DNA of 64,000 nt from Chloroflexota bacterium (GTDB taxonomy: Bacteria; Chloroflexota; Anaerolineae; Aggregatilineales; J027): assembly GCA_016234595.1 (NCBI GenBank), contig JACRBG010000055.1:248001-312000 (forward strand), read 5' to 3'. Below the pieces are notes generated by a model. The model was not told the DNA's origin, did no database searches, and saw only the letters and a program-made list of their open reading frames with translations. Made by a program: the position numbers and the translations under genes. This document shows, in pieces, positions 8,569 through 18,649 of this stretch. Within the stretch, counting starts at the first letter, position 1, and each line of letters begins with the position of its first letter.

Positions 8569-9948
8569 GTGAAATCTCGTTCTGTGATGCTAATTGTGAC
8601 TCTTGTGGCAATTGCCATGATTGTACTAGCCCCAATGGTCGCAAACGCCAATACATCCACACCAGAGCGTGCTTCCAATGCTCAGGGTGGCCCCACTGCA
8701 ACCCCGAATGACCCAACGTGGCTCGGCTTTGCTGCCGCCCGTGATGCGCTTTCTAAGAAAGTTAATCAGCGTATTACGCTTGTCAAGAATTATACTTGGT
8801 CACAAGAATCTTTCCCGAATGGTATGTTACCCGGCTGTACCACTATTCCAGAAGGTGTGAACCCGCCCCCGGAAGCCTATTTCGGCTGGCGCTATGTCAT
8901 TACCTTGCTTAACAACAACCAATATGAAGTCCGTGTCAGCTTCGACCTCAAAACCGTCCTGATCTGCGACAAGGTCACAGTTGATGCTTCAGGTGGCACT
9001 AGCACAAATAACCCTATCGGACATGCAGTTGCTGGTGCATTAGAAGTCGGTGGTCAAGTTCAAGGCTCCCTCAGTGACGCTTCCAAGAACGCCGCCACCA
9101 CCGCCAAGATGAATTGGATTAAACGTCAGGTACGGGTGGGTGACGATGCCTCCGGTCTCATCGCTGACATCAAGGGCAAGGGCTTCAAGGTCTTCCTGTC
9201 CGTCATTGGTGACAAGACACAGGTCATGAACGCCACCTACCAAGACACCTATGCCAGCTATGTTGCGGGTCTGGCCCGGGCCGGGGCTGACGCCATTCAG
9301 GTATGGAATGAACAAAACATTGACCGCGAATGGCCCAATGGTCAAATCAGCGGCGCGAACTATGTCGCTCTCTTGAAGAAAGCCTACCCTGCCATTAAGG
9401 CCGCCAATGCCAATACGATTGTCGTGACGGGCGCACCTGCCCCAACTGGCGCGGGTGGCGGTGGCACGGGCTGTATCCCCGCTCTGTGCAACGACGATGC
9501 CTTCTATGCCCAAATGGCAGCCGCAGGCGCAGCCCAATACACGGACTGCATTGGCGTTCACTATAATGAAGGCGTGGTCAGCCCCAAGCAAACTTCCGGC
9601 GACCCACGCGACAACTATCCAACCCGCTATTTCCAAACGATGTTGAGCCGTGCTCTGACCAACTTCCCCGGCATGCGTGCCTGCTTCAGCGAACTGGGTT
9701 ATCTGTCTCCGGACGGTTATGGCCCCCTACCTTCGCTGTTCGCATGGGGTCAAAACACCAGCGTTGCGGAACAGGCCCAATGGTTGGCCGAAGCTGTCGT
9801 ACTGGCTTCCCAACTCGGCAATGTCCGTATCATCATCGTCTTCAATCTCGACTTCAAGACCTACGGTGATGACCCACAGGCGGGTTATGCCATTATCCGT
9901 GCTGACGGTTCATGCCCTGCATGTACGTCCATCGGAGCGACTCGCTAA
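8569..9948 (+). CDS. Secreted clan-A-like glycoside hydrolase
   Basis: This 459-residue protein starts at GTG with a strong AGAAGGAAAGG ribosome site. It has a signal peptide (residues 1-27, ending at AMIVLAPMVANA). A short Pro/Thr linker and a roughly 100-residue beta-rich domain (about 45-135) follow. The rest is a TIM-barrel-like catalytic domain. VWNEQN at 245-250 places an acid/base Glu at 248, and CFSELGY places a candidate nucleophile Glu at 375; this is the classical clan GH-A arrangement (GH5/GH39-like). Which polysaccharide it attacks is not readable. It stands alone with its own leader and terminator, and its strong ribosome site suggests high expression. Confidence 0.72.
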   Translation: MKSRSVMLIVTLVAIAMIVLAPMVANANTSTPERASNAQGGPTATPNDPTWLGFAAARDALSKKVNQRITLVKNYTWSQESFPNGMLPGCTTIPEGVNPPPEAYFGWRYVITLLNNNQYEVRVSFDLKTVLICDKVTVDASGGTSTNNPIGHAVAGALEVGGQVQGSLSDASKNAATTAKMNWIKRQVRVGDDASGLIADIKGKGFKVFLSVIGDKTQVMNATYQDTYASYVAGLARAGADAIQVWNEQNIDREWPNGQISGANYVALLKKAYPAIKAANANTIVVTGAPAPTGAGGGGTGCIPALCNDDAFYAQMAAAGAAQYTDCIGVHYNEGVVSPKQTSGDPRDNYPTRYFQTMLSRALTNFPGMRACFSELGYLSPDGYGPLPSLFAWGQNTSVAEQAQWLAEAVVLASQLGNVRIIIVFNLDFKTYGDDPQAGYAIIRADGSCPACTSIGATR

Positions 9949-9980
9949 GTAAGTTCACCCTCGATTTTCCGAATTTCCGA

Positions 9981-10013
9981 AAGGGGTACAGCCTACCAAC
10001 TGTGCCCCTTTTT
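9981..10013 (+). terminator. Terminator of the secreted glycosidase gene
   Basis: An 11-bp stem AAGGGGTACAG / CTGTGCCCCTT (one G-T pair) with an 8-base loop is followed by a five-base T-run. It lies 32 bases after the stop codon. Confidence 0.88.
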
Positions 10014-10027
10014 GATTTCACCCCCAA

Positions 10028-10061
10028 CAAAAAACGCCCCACTCCAAAAATAGTGAGGCGT
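10028..10061 (-). terminator. Terminator of the gyrA-lepB operon
   Basis: On the minus strand ACGCCTCACT pairs with AGTGGGGCGT (one mismatch) around an 8-base loop, followed by six T. It sits 25 bases beyond the lepB stop and faces the glycosidase terminator. Confidence 0.85.
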
Positions 10062-10086
10062 CTGGTAACTGACCTGATTTGGGATT

Positions 10087-10806
10087 CTACATCGAACTCG
10101 GATACATCTGCGGTTCGACCGTTGGCGTTGGGAAATTTGGGTCAGGTGTACTCGTCGGAGTCGCCGTTGGCACGATGGGCGGCGCACCATAATCATGATG
10201 CGAAATGATCGTCCAGTCTTTTGGCGGCCAATAGCGCACCCATGCCCGCCCCACAATCTGGCTACGTTTAATTGGGCCAAAATCATGACTATCTTGGCTG
10301 GAATTTCGATTATCCCCCAGCACAAAATATTCATCGTCGCCCAAAAACCATTCGCGGTCGCGGCACGTCGCAGAACGGCACAGCGCCTGTACATATGGCT
10401 CGTCAATGGGTTCCCCGTTGATATAGACCAGCCCATTTTTCATCTGGATATGCTCACCGGGCAAACCAATAATACGCTTAATAAAATCACGTTTAGCTTT
10501 GACATCATAATGGAACACAATCACGTCGCCGCGATCCGGTTCCCCAATGATGTAAGCCAAGCGCGAGACAATCACAAACTCATCCGAATGGAAATTGGGT
10601 TCCATGCTGCGCCCTTCCACTACAAACCGCGCAGTACTCAGATTGACCAACGCATAAATCGCAATCACTAGCAGCAGTGTCTCGGTGATCTCACGCATCA
10701 CACTCTGTCGCCGTGCAATTTTCGGGCGCGGCAACGGCCTATTTTCGGGCGCATCTATTTCTTTAGGGGCAGATTCATTCTCGCCCACCGTCCACTGTGA
10801 ATCCAC
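10087..10806 (-). CDS. lepB: Signal peptidase I
   Basis: This enzyme cleaves signal peptides of exported proteins at the outer face of the cytoplasmic membrane. It is 239 residues long and starts at GTG with GAGGAG about 6 bases upstream. A single N-terminal membrane anchor (about 40-58) follows a 35-residue polar cytoplasmic tail. The catalytic Ser is at 67 (GRSMEPN), the general-base Lys at 110 (RDFIKRIIGLPGE) and the family box LGDNRNSSQDSHDFG is near 163-177. The C-terminus carries an unusual Pro/Thr-rich tail (PTATPTSTPDPN and onward) that would be extracytoplasmic. It starts 15 bases after gyrA and shares its operon. Confidence 0.95.
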   Translation of the reverse strand: MDSQWTVGENESAPKEIDAPENRPLPRPKIARRQSVMREITETLLLVIAIYALVNLSTARFVVEGRSMEPNFHSDEFVIVSRLAYIIGEPDRGDVIVFHYDVKAKRDFIKRIIGLPGEHIQMKNGLVYINGEPIDEPYVQALCRSATCRDREWFLGDDEYFVLGDNRNSSQDSHDFGPIKRSQIVGRAWVRYWPPKDWTIISHHDYGAPPIVPTATPTSTPDPNFPTPTVEPQMYPSSM

Positions 10807-10821
10807 AACTATCTCCTCGGC

Positions 10822-13404
10822 TTAGAAATCACCATCATTGGATTGGGGTTCATCAGCGCCCTCAAAATCACCTAATTCTTCCTCAGTCGGGTTCACATTC
10901 CCTACGGTTTGGCTGGGGGCGCCACTGTTGACCAATGCAATGCTGACAACGGTATCATCTGGGTCAATATGAATGATTTTAACCCCTTGAGCCGTCCGTC
11001 CGTAAGTGCTAATTTCATTCGCGGGTGTCCGCAGGGCCATTCCATTACGGGTAATCACCGTCAGGTCATAGGAATTTTCATCTTCCACGACCCCAGCTCC
11101 CACAATACCGCCCGTTTTCTTGAGGTCATTCGAAATCGCCCGCACCCCTTGACCGTAGCGCCCCTGCTGGCGGAATTCATCCACCTGCGTACGTTTGCCA
11201 TACCCGCGCTCGGTCACAATCAACAGGTCGGCATCAGCTTGTTCTGGTGTAATGACATCCAGCGCTGCAATCACATCGTCATCGGCCAATTTCATCGCAT
11301 TGACGCCAGCCGCTGTGCGCCCCATCATCCGGACATCGGTTTCGTGGAAACGAATCCCCTGCCCTTGATACGACACAAGGATGATGTCATCATCCCCACT
11401 GGTTTGGCGCACCCAACCAAGGGTATCCCCTGCGTCTAAGGTCATCGCAATCAAACCCGATGGCCGCACATTGGCAAATTCATCCATCGCCACCCGCTTG
11501 ATGCGCCCTTGCACAGTGCACATGATGAAATAGCCATCTACATCCTCAAAAGTCGGCACGGCAACAGTCGCAGTTACTCGCTCGAACAAATCTAGCGGCA
11601 AAATGCTTTCAACCAATGTACCCTTACCTGCCCGGTCATATTCTGGCAATTGATAGGTACGCAGGCTGTAAACTCGCCCCTGTGAGGTGAAGAACAGCAG
11701 ATGGTCTAGCGAACCCGCGCTTAACAAATGCTCGACCACGTCCTCATCGCGTGTCCCCATACCCGTGCTGCCCTTACCCCCACGTTTTTGCTGGCGATAA
11801 ATACTAGCCGGGGTACGTTTGACATAACCGCGCTGTGTCAGGCTAATCAGCACTTCTTCATCGCGCACCAGATCACTTTCATCAAAAGCCAACGACAGCG
11901 CTGGATCATAGTTGGTACGCCGTGCATCGCCATATTTCGCGGCAAGTTCATTCAGGTCGTCGCGAATCAGGGCCAAGACTTTGCGTGGATGGCCCAGCAA
12001 ATCTTCCAGATAATTGATGCGATCAAGGACTTCCTGATATTCCGCCTCAATCTTCATCCGTTCCAATGAGGCCAAACGTCGCAATTGCAAATCCAAAATG
12101 GCCTGTGCCTGCAATTCGCTCAGGTCAAACAGAATGATCAATTCTTCGCGGGCGGCTTCGGCTGAATCGGCTTGACGAATGGTATTGATGATGTCATCAA
12201 TACTCGCCAGCGCTTTGAGCAAGCCTTCCAAAATATGCCCGCGCGCTTGGGCCTTAGCCAATTCATACCGACTGCGGCGTTCGATGACTTCCTGCCGATG
12301 CCCAATCCAGATCATCAGCAAGCGCTTAAGGCTTAACAAGCGTGGCTCTTGATTGACCAGCGCCAGCAATTGCACTCCGAACGTCGTTTGCAGTTGGGTG
12401 TATTTGTAAAGCTGATTAAGCACGGTATATGGTTGTGCCCCGCGCCGCAACTCAATCACAATCCGCATCCCTTTACGGTCGGATTCATCGCGCAGGGTAG
12501 CAACGGCTTCCAAACGACCCTCATTCGCCAAGGCTGCGATTCTTTCCAGCGTGGCAGATTTATTGACCTGATAGGGGATTTCCCGAATCACAATGCGGTG
12601 GCGGTCATTACCAAACTCTTCAATTTCAGCGCGTGCCCGGACAATAATTCGGCCCTTGCCCGTCGCATACGCTTCTTTCAGTTCATCTCCGCCCATGATC
12701 GCCCCGGTTGGGAAATCTGGCCCTTTGACAAACTGCATCAAATCATCCACCGTGACATCAATCACGGCTTCTTCAAGGGTCTCACCCTCAAAGTTAATCA
12801 TTAAGTCCAACAGATAATCAATCGCCCCGGTGATTTCGCGCAGATTATGTGGGGGGATATTCGTCGCCATACCCACCGCAATCCCGCTGCTGCCATTCAA
12901 CAGCAAATTCGGCAGGCGGGCGGGCAAGACAATCGGTTCATCCAATGACCCGTCGAAGTTGGGCGTATAATCCACCGTCTCGGCCTCAATATCGGCCAAC
13001 ATTTCTTCGGCGATACGGGACATCCGCGCTTCGGTATAACGCATTGCGGCAGGTGGGTCGCCATCCACCGAACCAAAATTCCCCTGACCATCAATCATTA
13101 AATATCGCAGCGAAAAATCTTGCGCCATACGCGCCATCGCGTCATAAACCGATTGGTCGCCGTGTGGGTGGAATTTACCAAGTACCTCCCCCACAATACG
13201 GGCACTTTTGCGATACGGCGTACCCGGTCGGACACCCATTTCATGCATCGCATAGAGAATTCGGCGGTGGACGGGTTTGAGGCCGTCACGGGCATCTGGT
13301 AGGGCGCGGGCGACGATCACGCTCATCGCGTAATCCAGATAGGCCCCACGCATTTCCTCGTCAATCTTGACAGGCTTGGCAGGCCGGAGCATGTTAACAT
13401 CCAT
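10822..13404 (-). CDS. gyrA: DNA gyrase subunit A
   Basis: This is the DNA-cleaving subunit of the type II topoisomerase that introduces negative supercoils, working with GyrB. It is 860 residues and full length. The N-terminal motif GYLDYAM-like ([18 protein letters not shown]) and the active-site Tyr at 123 ([10 protein letters not shown]) are present. The C-terminal domain has a gyrase box (QKRGGKG) in the first propeller blade, which favours gyrase over topoisomerase IV. In the quinolone-determining region the residue equivalent to E. coli Ser83 is Gln84 ([10 protein letters not shown]) and the Asp87 equivalent is retained at 88. lepB follows in the same operon. Confidence 0.96.
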   Translation of the reverse strand: MDVNMLRPAKPVKIDEEMRGAYLDYAMSVIVARALPDARDGLKPVHRRILYAMHEMGVRPGTPYRKSARIVGEVLGKFHPHGDQSVYDAMARMAQDFSLRYLMIDGQGNFGSVDGDPPAAMRYTEARMSRIAEEMLADIEAETVDYTPNFDGSLDEPIVLPARLPNLLLNGSSGIAVGMATNIPPHNLREITGAIDYLLDLMINFEGETLEEAVIDVTVDDLMQFVKGPDFPTGAIMGGDELKEAYATGKGRIIVRARAEIEEFGNDRHRIVIREIPYQVNKSATLERIAALANEGRLEAVATLRDESDRKGMRIVIELRRGAQPYTVLNQLYKYTQLQTTFGVQLLALVNQEPRLLSLKRLLMIWIGHRQEVIERRSRYELAKAQARGHILEGLLKALASIDDIINTIRQADSAEAAREELIILFDLSELQAQAILDLQLRRLASLERMKIEAEYQEVLDRINYLEDLLGHPRKVLALIRDDLNELAAKYGDARRTNYDPALSLAFDESDLVRDEEVLISLTQRGYVKRTPASIYRQQKRGGKGSTGMGTRDEDVVEHLLSAGSLDHLLFFTSQGRVYSLRTYQLPEYDRAGKGTLVESILPLDLFERVTATVAVPTFEDVDGYFIMCTVQGRIKRVAMDEFANVRPSGLIAMTLDAGDTLGWVRQTSGDDDIILVSYQGQGIRFHETDVRMMGRTAAGVNAMKLADDDVIAALDVITPEQADADLLIVTERGYGKRTQVDEFRQQGRYGQGVRAISNDLKKTGGIVGAGVVEDENSYDLTVITRNGMALRTPANEISTYGRTAQGVKIIHIDPDDTVVSIALVNSGAPSQTVGNVNPTEEELGDFEGADEPQSNDGDF

Positions 13405-13461
13405 TATGAAAGTTCCTCATCAGAGGCTGGTTGGGAAAAAGCCCCTCAATACGACAAAATG

Positions 13462-13498
13462 CCCGCCAGAAGCGGGTAAACGCATACTTTAAATTATA
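13462..13498 (-). promoter_or_regulatory. Probable gyrA promoter -10 and leader hairpin
   Basis: On the minus strand a perfect TATAAT occupies 13498-13493, about 90 bases upstream of the gyrA start. The -35 is poor. About 17 bases downstream, a 5-bp hairpin CCCGC/GCGGG (13462-13476) lies in the leader. Supercoiling-sensitive control of gyrase promoters is known in other bacteria, but nothing here proves it. Confidence 0.4.
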
Positions 13499-13656
13499 TC
13501 AGATTTAGGACATTTTTTCCAGTTGGAGATATGAATACAACCATCAGGAAAACATATCTTCATTGGTGGCCTATCTACATGGTCGAACGCTTACAATTTG
13601 GTATTATTGGAATAAAGGGGCAGCAGAGGTTTGATAAGCAAGAGAGATACTACTTC

Positions 13657-14835
13657 ATGAAAAGGATAAGAATCTGGTTTGGGTTAATCATACTGGTTCT
13701 AGGAATAGCCCTCGCAACTGGATTTTATTTCAGGTCGCCTCGTTCTTTCGACCCACCAAAAGAGATTATCAAGCCAAATTCTGTCAATCAAATTAGCCTA
13801 ATCCTCGAATTAAAAGATACCTCTAGTGTCGAATTTGCTTCAAACACAGATGGCTCACTTCTCGCTATTGGCGGTGAGTCAGGAGTAGCTATCTGGGACA
13901 TAATAAAAGGCAAGAAATTGGAATTTTTGAAGCATATCTCTGGTGGTTTATTTAGTAGACCAGTTGAATCTATTCGAGCAATCGCTTTAAGCCCAAACGG
14001 TGAGCTTTTAGCGTCGGCATCATTTGAAGAACGGGTTGAGTTTGCCAAATTGGGGAGTCTTAAACTATGGGATATTGAAGACGGCAGTTTAATTCGTGAG
14101 ATTGCTCATGATCTAGTTGTTGGAGATATTGCATTTGACCCAACAAGTTCTCTGTTAGCTTATTCAGAAATTAATTTACATAACTCCAATAAAATCCATA
14201 TTGTGGATATAAACGCTAATCAGGAGACAGCGACTTTTGATAGTGTTAGTTTAGTAGACAAAATCACATTCAATTCGGACGGCACTTTGCTTGCCTACCC
14301 AAATGGGACGGATGTTGAATTATGGCAATTAGAAACCCATGAACAACGAATGCTAGTCGGGAGAAGTGGCATTCCACTATGGAGTGTTAACTTTAGCCCC
14401 GATGGCAGGTTGTTAGTTGCTTGGGGTCCCTACAATACTGCCCTAGTGTGGGACGTCGAAACGGGGTTAATCCTCTATGCTTTGAAAGATCATGATCTTA
14501 GGATAAATCGGGTCATTTTTAACTCAGATGCTACACTGATTGCATCGTGCAGTGATGATAACACGATCAGGTTATGGGATGCACAAAACGGAGATGTTTT
14601 AATGATACTAATGGGGCATGGTGAGCGAGTATCTAGCATAGATTTTAGTCCGGATAATGAAATGCTAGTTTCAGGGAGCTGGGATAGAACCGTGCGTTTG
14701 TGGGATATATCTAATGGTGATGAATTACGCTTGCTTCAGGACGATTCTGTCATTTTCAATGTCATCTTTAGCGATGACGGTAAATTGATAGTGGCTAGTT
14801 CGGAGCTAGGTACAAAATTCTGGGGTATCAAGTAG
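13657..14835 (+). CDS. Membrane-anchored WD40-repeat protein
   Basis: This 392-residue protein starts at the ATG at 13657, where a Lys-Arg stretch and a hydrophobic segment (about 6-25) form a signal anchor; the open frame upstream to 13531 is not protein-like. WD40 blades follow, with motifs such as VAIWDI, LKLWDI, ALVWDV, IRLWDA and VRLWDI, enough for about one seven-bladed propeller. The propeller should face outside. Base composition is clearly more AT-rich and codon use differs from the flanking gyrA and aldolase genes, hinting at recent acquisition. No partner gene is obvious. Confidence 0.75.
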   Translation: MKRIRIWFGLIILVLGIALATGFYFRSPRSFDPPKEIIKPNSVNQISLILELKDTSSVEFASNTDGSLLAIGGESGVAIWDIIKGKKLEFLKHISGGLFSRPVESIRAIALSPNGELLASASFEERVEFAKLGSLKLWDIEDGSLIREIAHDLVVGDIAFDPTSSLLAYSEINLHNSNKIHIVDINANQETATFDSVSLVDKITFNSDGTLLAYPNGTDVELWQLETHEQRMLVGRSGIPLWSVNFSPDGRLLVAWGPYNTALVWDVETGLILYALKDHDLRINRVIFNSDATLIASCSDDNTIRLWDAQNGDVLMILMGHGERVSSIDFSPDNEMLVSGSWDRTVRLWDISNGDELRLLQDDSVIFNVIFSDDGKLIVASSELGTKFWGIK

Positions 14836-14963
14836 GAGCGAAATTTTACCTTATCAGATTTATAGTGGATTCTCACATAGGCTGAATTGTATTTTAGTTT
14901 AGATTCAGCACGGCAGCTTTAGCTCCGTGTTTTAACTTTTATTTATATCACTCAGGAAATAAT

Positions 14964-15788
14964 ATGGCCTACTCCCTCAACACCGAACGCCGCCTACGTG
15001 AGCAAATCTGTCACATTGGCGAACTCATGCACCGCTTCCAATATATTGATGCCACCTCCGGCAATATCTCGGCCCGTCTCGATCATAACCGCATTTTGGC
15101 AACCCCTTCCGGCCTCGCCAAAGGGTTTATGCAACCCGATGAGTTAATCGTCGTGGATATGGAGGGCAAAAAAGTCGGGCCAAGCACCGCCGCCAACCGT
15201 GATCTCAAGCCGACCTCCGAAATCCTGATGCACCTCGAAGCCTTTAAGCAGCGACCTGATGTGATGGGCGTTGTCCATGCCCACCCCCCTACCGCTATCG
15301 CCATGAGCATCGCCGGAATCAGTTTTCAGCAGTGTACTATCCCTGAAGCGATTGTCGTCTTGGGCCTTGTCCCCACCGCCCCCTATTCCACCCCCTCCAG
15401 TGCTGAAAACCGCGACGCCATCAGCCAACTCATTGTCATGCACGATGCCATTATGTTGGCCTATCATGGCTCCCTCACCGTCGGGCCAGATGTCTGGACA
15501 GCCTATATGCGTCTCGAAACATTAGAGCACACCGCCAAAATCCTCTATATGGTGCATCAACTCGGTGGTGGCCCTGCCCTACCCCCCGAACAAGTGCAGA
15601 AATTACTGGATTTGCGGAAACAGTTGGGTCTATCTCGCCCCGGTGACGATGAGCGTTATTGTGAAAATTGCGGTCTTTGCCATCCTGCTGGCGTGCATAT
15701 CTACCAGCAAGCGCCAACACCTGCTGAAATTGAATCTAAAATTAGGGAGAAAGTTGCGGCGGCGGTACGGGAAACTTTGGGGAAATAA
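14964..15788 (+). CDS. Class II aldolase/adducin family protein
   Basis: This Zn-dependent aldolase is of the L-fuculose-phosphate / ribulose-5-phosphate-epimerase fold and cleaves or rearranges phosphorylated sugars in the cytoplasm. It has 274 residues. The TSGNIS phosphate-binding loop is near 31. The catalytic Glu is at 86 (PTSEIL). The zinc ligands match His105 and His107 (HAHP) and His168 (AYHGS). A C-terminal extension beyond residue 225 holds CENCGLCHPAGVH (Cys 233, 236 and 239, His 240 and 245), which could bind another metal and is not part of the core fold. The exact substrate is unknown. Confidence 0.82.
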   Translation: MAYSLNTERRLREQICHIGELMHRFQYIDATSGNISARLDHNRILATPSGLAKGFMQPDELIVVDMEGKKVGPSTAANRDLKPTSEILMHLEAFKQRPDVMGVVHAHPPTAIAMSIAGISFQQCTIPEAIVVLGLVPTAPYSTPSSAENRDAISQLIVMHDAIMLAYHGSLTVGPDVWTAYMRLETLEHTAKILYMVHQLGGGPALPPEQVQKLLDLRKQLGLSRPGDDERYCENCGLCHPAGVHIYQQAPTPAEIESKIREKVAAAVRETLGK

Positions 15789-15852
15789 CGGCCATCGAAG
15801 TTCAAGCAAAGGTTGAAAAGTGACACCACTTGACAATCCCCTACCCTTTTAG

Positions 15853-15873
15853 AGGGTCTACATAGCCCTTTTT
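15853..15873 (+). terminator. Weak terminator after the aldolase
   Basis: AGGGT (15853-15857) can pair with GCCCT (15865-15869) and is followed by a five-base T-run. The stem is short. Confidence 0.4.
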
Positions 15874-15915
15874 AGGCCCATGCCAAATCTTTCACTCTTT
15901 ATATTCAAAAATACC

Positions 15916-15945
15916 CACAAGGGCAGGTAAAGCCCCACCCTTGTG
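15916..15945 (-). terminator. Terminator of the inositol-phosphate synthase gene
   Basis: CACAAGGG (15916-15923) pairs perfectly with CCCTTGTG (15938-15945). On the minus strand the stem is followed by GGGTATTTTTG. It lies 13 bases past the stop of the minus-strand gene and could also act on the plus strand. Confidence 0.7.
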
Positions 15946-15958
15946 ATGTTAATTTTTG

Positions 15959-17110
15959 TTATTTAGCTGGTTTTTTGGTGGGCTCTGGCATCGGGATTTC
16001 GACATCATCCGCAGGCTTGACCACACCGTTAAATTCACCCGCGATATATTGCTCCACAATATTGCGGGCAATATCGTCAGGATGTTGTACCGGCGGTGAT
16101 TTCATAAAATAGCTAGCAGGTGCTTCCAGCGTCCCGCTAAGGCCTCGATCCAAGCCAAGTTTAGCACACCGCACCGCGTCAATGATAATACCAGCGCTGT
16201 TGGGGCTGTCCCACACTTCCAATTTCAATTCGATATTCAATGGCACATTCCCAAACGACTGCCCTTCCAAGCGGATGTGTGCCCACTTGCGGTCAGTCAG
16301 CCACGGCACATAATCGCTTGGCCCGATATAAACATCATCGGGATTCATTTGATACGGCAACTGGCTGGTCACGCTGTTGGTCTTGGAGATTTTCTTGCTC
16401 TCCAAACGTTCGCGATCCAGCATGTTATAAAAGTCCATGTTACCGCCAACGTTCAATTGGCTGGTACGCAGCAAACGCACCCCACGATCATTGAACAAAT
16501 TGGTCAGCACACGGTGGACAATAGTCGCCCCGACTTGGCTCTTGATGTCGTCGCCGATAATTGGCAGGCCACGTTGAGCAAAACGACGTTGCCAATAGGG
16601 TTCACGCGCGATAAACACGGGAATCGCATTCACAAAGGCACAACCCGCATTCAAAATTTGTTCTACATACCACTTGGTCGCTTGTTCGCTACCGACAGGC
16701 AGATAATTGACGACCACATCGGTCTTGGTATCTTTCAAAATTTGCACAATATCGGCAGTGGAACCGGGGGCTTTGGTAATCTTGCGCGCCAGATAAGTGC
16801 CGAGCCCGTCATGGGTCATCCCGCGTACAACTGGAACGCCGATATGGGGCACATCGGTGAACTTGATGGTATTGTTTTGGCCCGACCAAATGGCTTCACT
16901 TAAATCTTTACCCACTTTTTCGACATCAATGTCAATGGCTGCGCTAAATTCGATGTCACTGATATGATAGCCACCCAGATTGACGTGCATCAAACCGGGG
17001 ACTTTTTCATCATCCGCGGCATTGCGATAAAAATGGACGCCCTGTACCAGCGAATTGGCGCAATTGCCTACGCCGATAATCGCTACACGGACTTTTTTCT
17101 TATTCGACAT
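15959..17110 (-). CDS. ino1: Inositol-3-phosphate synthase
   Basis: This enzyme converts glucose-6-phosphate to L-myo-inositol-3-phosphate with NAD, the first step towards inositol phospholipids or inositol-containing compatible solutes. It is 383 residues and matches the prokaryotic, actinobacterial-type enzyme in length. The NAD-binding loop [13 protein letters not shown] lies at residues 11-23. Conserved family segments include the [20 protein letters not shown] region, [15 protein letters not shown] and [13 protein letters not shown] Pro/Lys-rich tail ends the protein. It is a single gene with its own terminator. Confidence 0.93.
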   Translation of the reverse strand: MSNKKKVRVAIIGVGNCANSLVQGVHFYRNAADDEKVPGLMHVNLGGYHISDIEFSAAIDIDVEKVGKDLSEAIWSGQNNTIKFTDVPHIGVPVVRGMTHDGLGTYLARKITKAPGSTADIVQILKDTKTDVVVNYLPVGSEQATKWYVEQILNAGCAFVNAIPVFIAREPYWQRRFAQRGLPIIGDDIKSQVGATIVHRVLTNLFNDRGVRLLRTSQLNVGGNMDFYNMLDRERLESKKISKTNSVTSQLPYQMNPDDVYIGPSDYVPWLTDRKWAHIRLEGQSFGNVPLNIELKLEVWDSPNSAGIIIDAVRCAKLGLDRGLSGTLEAPASYFMKSPPVQHPDDIARNIVEQYIAGEFNGVVKPADDVEIPMPEPTKKPAK

Positions 17111-17308
17111 TTCGACTCCTGATGAACAGACTAAAAAAGCACAAATTGCTCAATGGATGTTAAACGGAGAAAATTCAGGCCAGTGTAATTCCATAGAGGG
17201 GTGTTATCAAGACTGAACCCCCAACCTTTAGTAAAATTACCTTATCTCCCCCGCCAATTAGAACCCTCGATATAAATAAACGTTTTGGCCCGTCAAGGTT
17301 TTGGGTAC

Positions 17309-18514
17309 TCACAAAATCGACCATTCGGCTGTGTCAATTTCGCTGTTATTCACATCGCGGGCGACCACTACAATTTTGTCCTTATAAACCTCGACCAAAA
17401 TATAATGGGCCAGCGACAGGGCCTTTTGACTCCAAGCCAATGCTTCACCGAGTTGATAAATTGACTGTGATCCCCCACCTGACGTAATGTAATGCACATT
17501 ATCCAACAACAGGCGTTCATATAGATGAGCATGGGCCGCAATCACCACCCCTATTCGATTAGCGGCATTGCTAAAACGATTGTACCAATCGCCTGAGACA
17601 GGCAAACCATCGTCTCGATGCACCGAACTAGATGTCCAAAGAGGGATATGAAAAAAAGGAATTGTAGTACGGAAACTGGGGTCAGCAAGGCGTTCATCCA
17701 GCCACTGGTTTTGCTCAGCCCGTCCGGGGTCGGTATAAAGAACCTGAGAATCTAGCGCAAGAAATTGAACATCATTGGCAACAAATGATGACCATTGCCG
17801 TCGCCCCTCAAAAGCCTCATCAGGGTGGACGGGTGGAAAAGCCCAATAAATAAATGACTGCCCATCCAATAGCGTTGTCTCCTCGCGGTCATGGTTGCCA
17901 ACTGCCATAAAATGCGGCACTCGTCGAAGGGTATCTTTGAACGGCCCATAATATTTCAACATCCAATTGAGCCATAAGTCATTGTCATATTCATAGCTGA
18001 AATAGACCATATCGCCCAGATGAATGAAAAAATTAATTTCTTCTTGGGCAATGTGATCGGCAAGTTGTTGTGTTACACCATCGCCAAAACCGCTGTCACC
18101 CAAAGCTGCAAATCGAATCGGCCATTCATAGGGCTGTGTGCGAAATGTAATTGGCCCCCACGCCTCCTCAAAACCCAACAGTCCCGGCGTTTGACCATCA
18201 ACCAACACCTCAGCTTCATAGGTTGAGGCAGATTCAAGGCCCTTGATTGTGACCAGTTGGCGAAGCTGAGTCATGGCATCAATCGGCAACCGTTGGATTT
18301 CAGTGCCATTTTTTCGCACGATCACCTCGGCTAAATCAGTCACTTTGGATAGACGAAAATAGATGGTCGCCTCATTTTCAGTCACATCTAAGGTTGTCGG
18401 GGGAATAAAAAATTGTTGGGTTGAAGCTTGGGCCAGTAGAGGATTAAAGCGGCGTAAAAAGGGGTAGCTTGCCGCCATTGCTGCAACAGATTTAATAAAG
18501 TCACGTCGTTTCAT
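17309..18514 (-). CDS. Tat-exported metallophosphoesterase
   Basis: This is a calcineurin-like phosphoesterase of 401 residues. It begins with a twin-arginine-type signal (MKRRDFIKS followed by a hydrophobic stretch to about residue 28), so it is folded before export. Residues about 30-125 resemble a purple-acid-phosphatase N-terminal fibronectin-like domain. The metal motifs follow in order: GDSG, HLGDMVYFS, GNHDREE, FHIPLW and HAHLYER. It probably hydrolyses phosphate esters or nucleotides outside the cell. It is monocistronic; the minus-strand ino1 gene begins about 200 bases downstream. Confidence 0.85.
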   Translation of the reverse strand: MKRRDFIKSVAAMAASYPFLRRFNPLLAQASTQQFFIPPTTLDVTENEATIYFRLSKVTDLAEVIVRKNGTEIQRLPIDAMTQLRQLVTIKGLESASTYEAEVLVDGQTPGLLGFEEAWGPITFRTQPYEWPIRFAALGDSGFGDGVTQQLADHIAQEEINFFIHLGDMVYFSYEYDNDLWLNWMLKYYGPFKDTLRRVPHFMAVGNHDREETTLLDGQSFIYWAFPPVHPDEAFEGRRQWSSFVANDVQFLALDSQVLYTDPGRAEQNQWLDERLADPSFRTTIPFFHIPLWTSSSVHRDDGLPVSGDWYNRFSNAANRIGVVIAAHAHLYERLLLDNVHYITSGGGSQSIYQLGEALAWSQKALSLAHYILVEVYKDKIVVVARDVNNSEIDTAEWSIL

Positions 18515-18649
18515 AAATAGCTATTTTCCTCAAATTGGATTGGGGTGATTGGGCAAAATGATTATAGTGGGACATCTCGATACTCTGTAGAATGAGATTT
18601 TAAAATTCGGATAAATCTTTTTTGCTTTATAGGCCGATTGGAATAGTTT

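Noticed and set aside
9040-9636. 198-codon open frame on the minus strand inside the glycosidase gene
   Set aside because: It is an antisense shadow of a codon-biased gene; the plus-strand protein has a signal peptide and catalytic motifs.
16277-16903. 208-codon plus-strand frame opposite ino1
   Set aside because: It mirrors the conserved inositol-phosphate synthase; no ribosome site and odd composition (many Gln, His and Ile).
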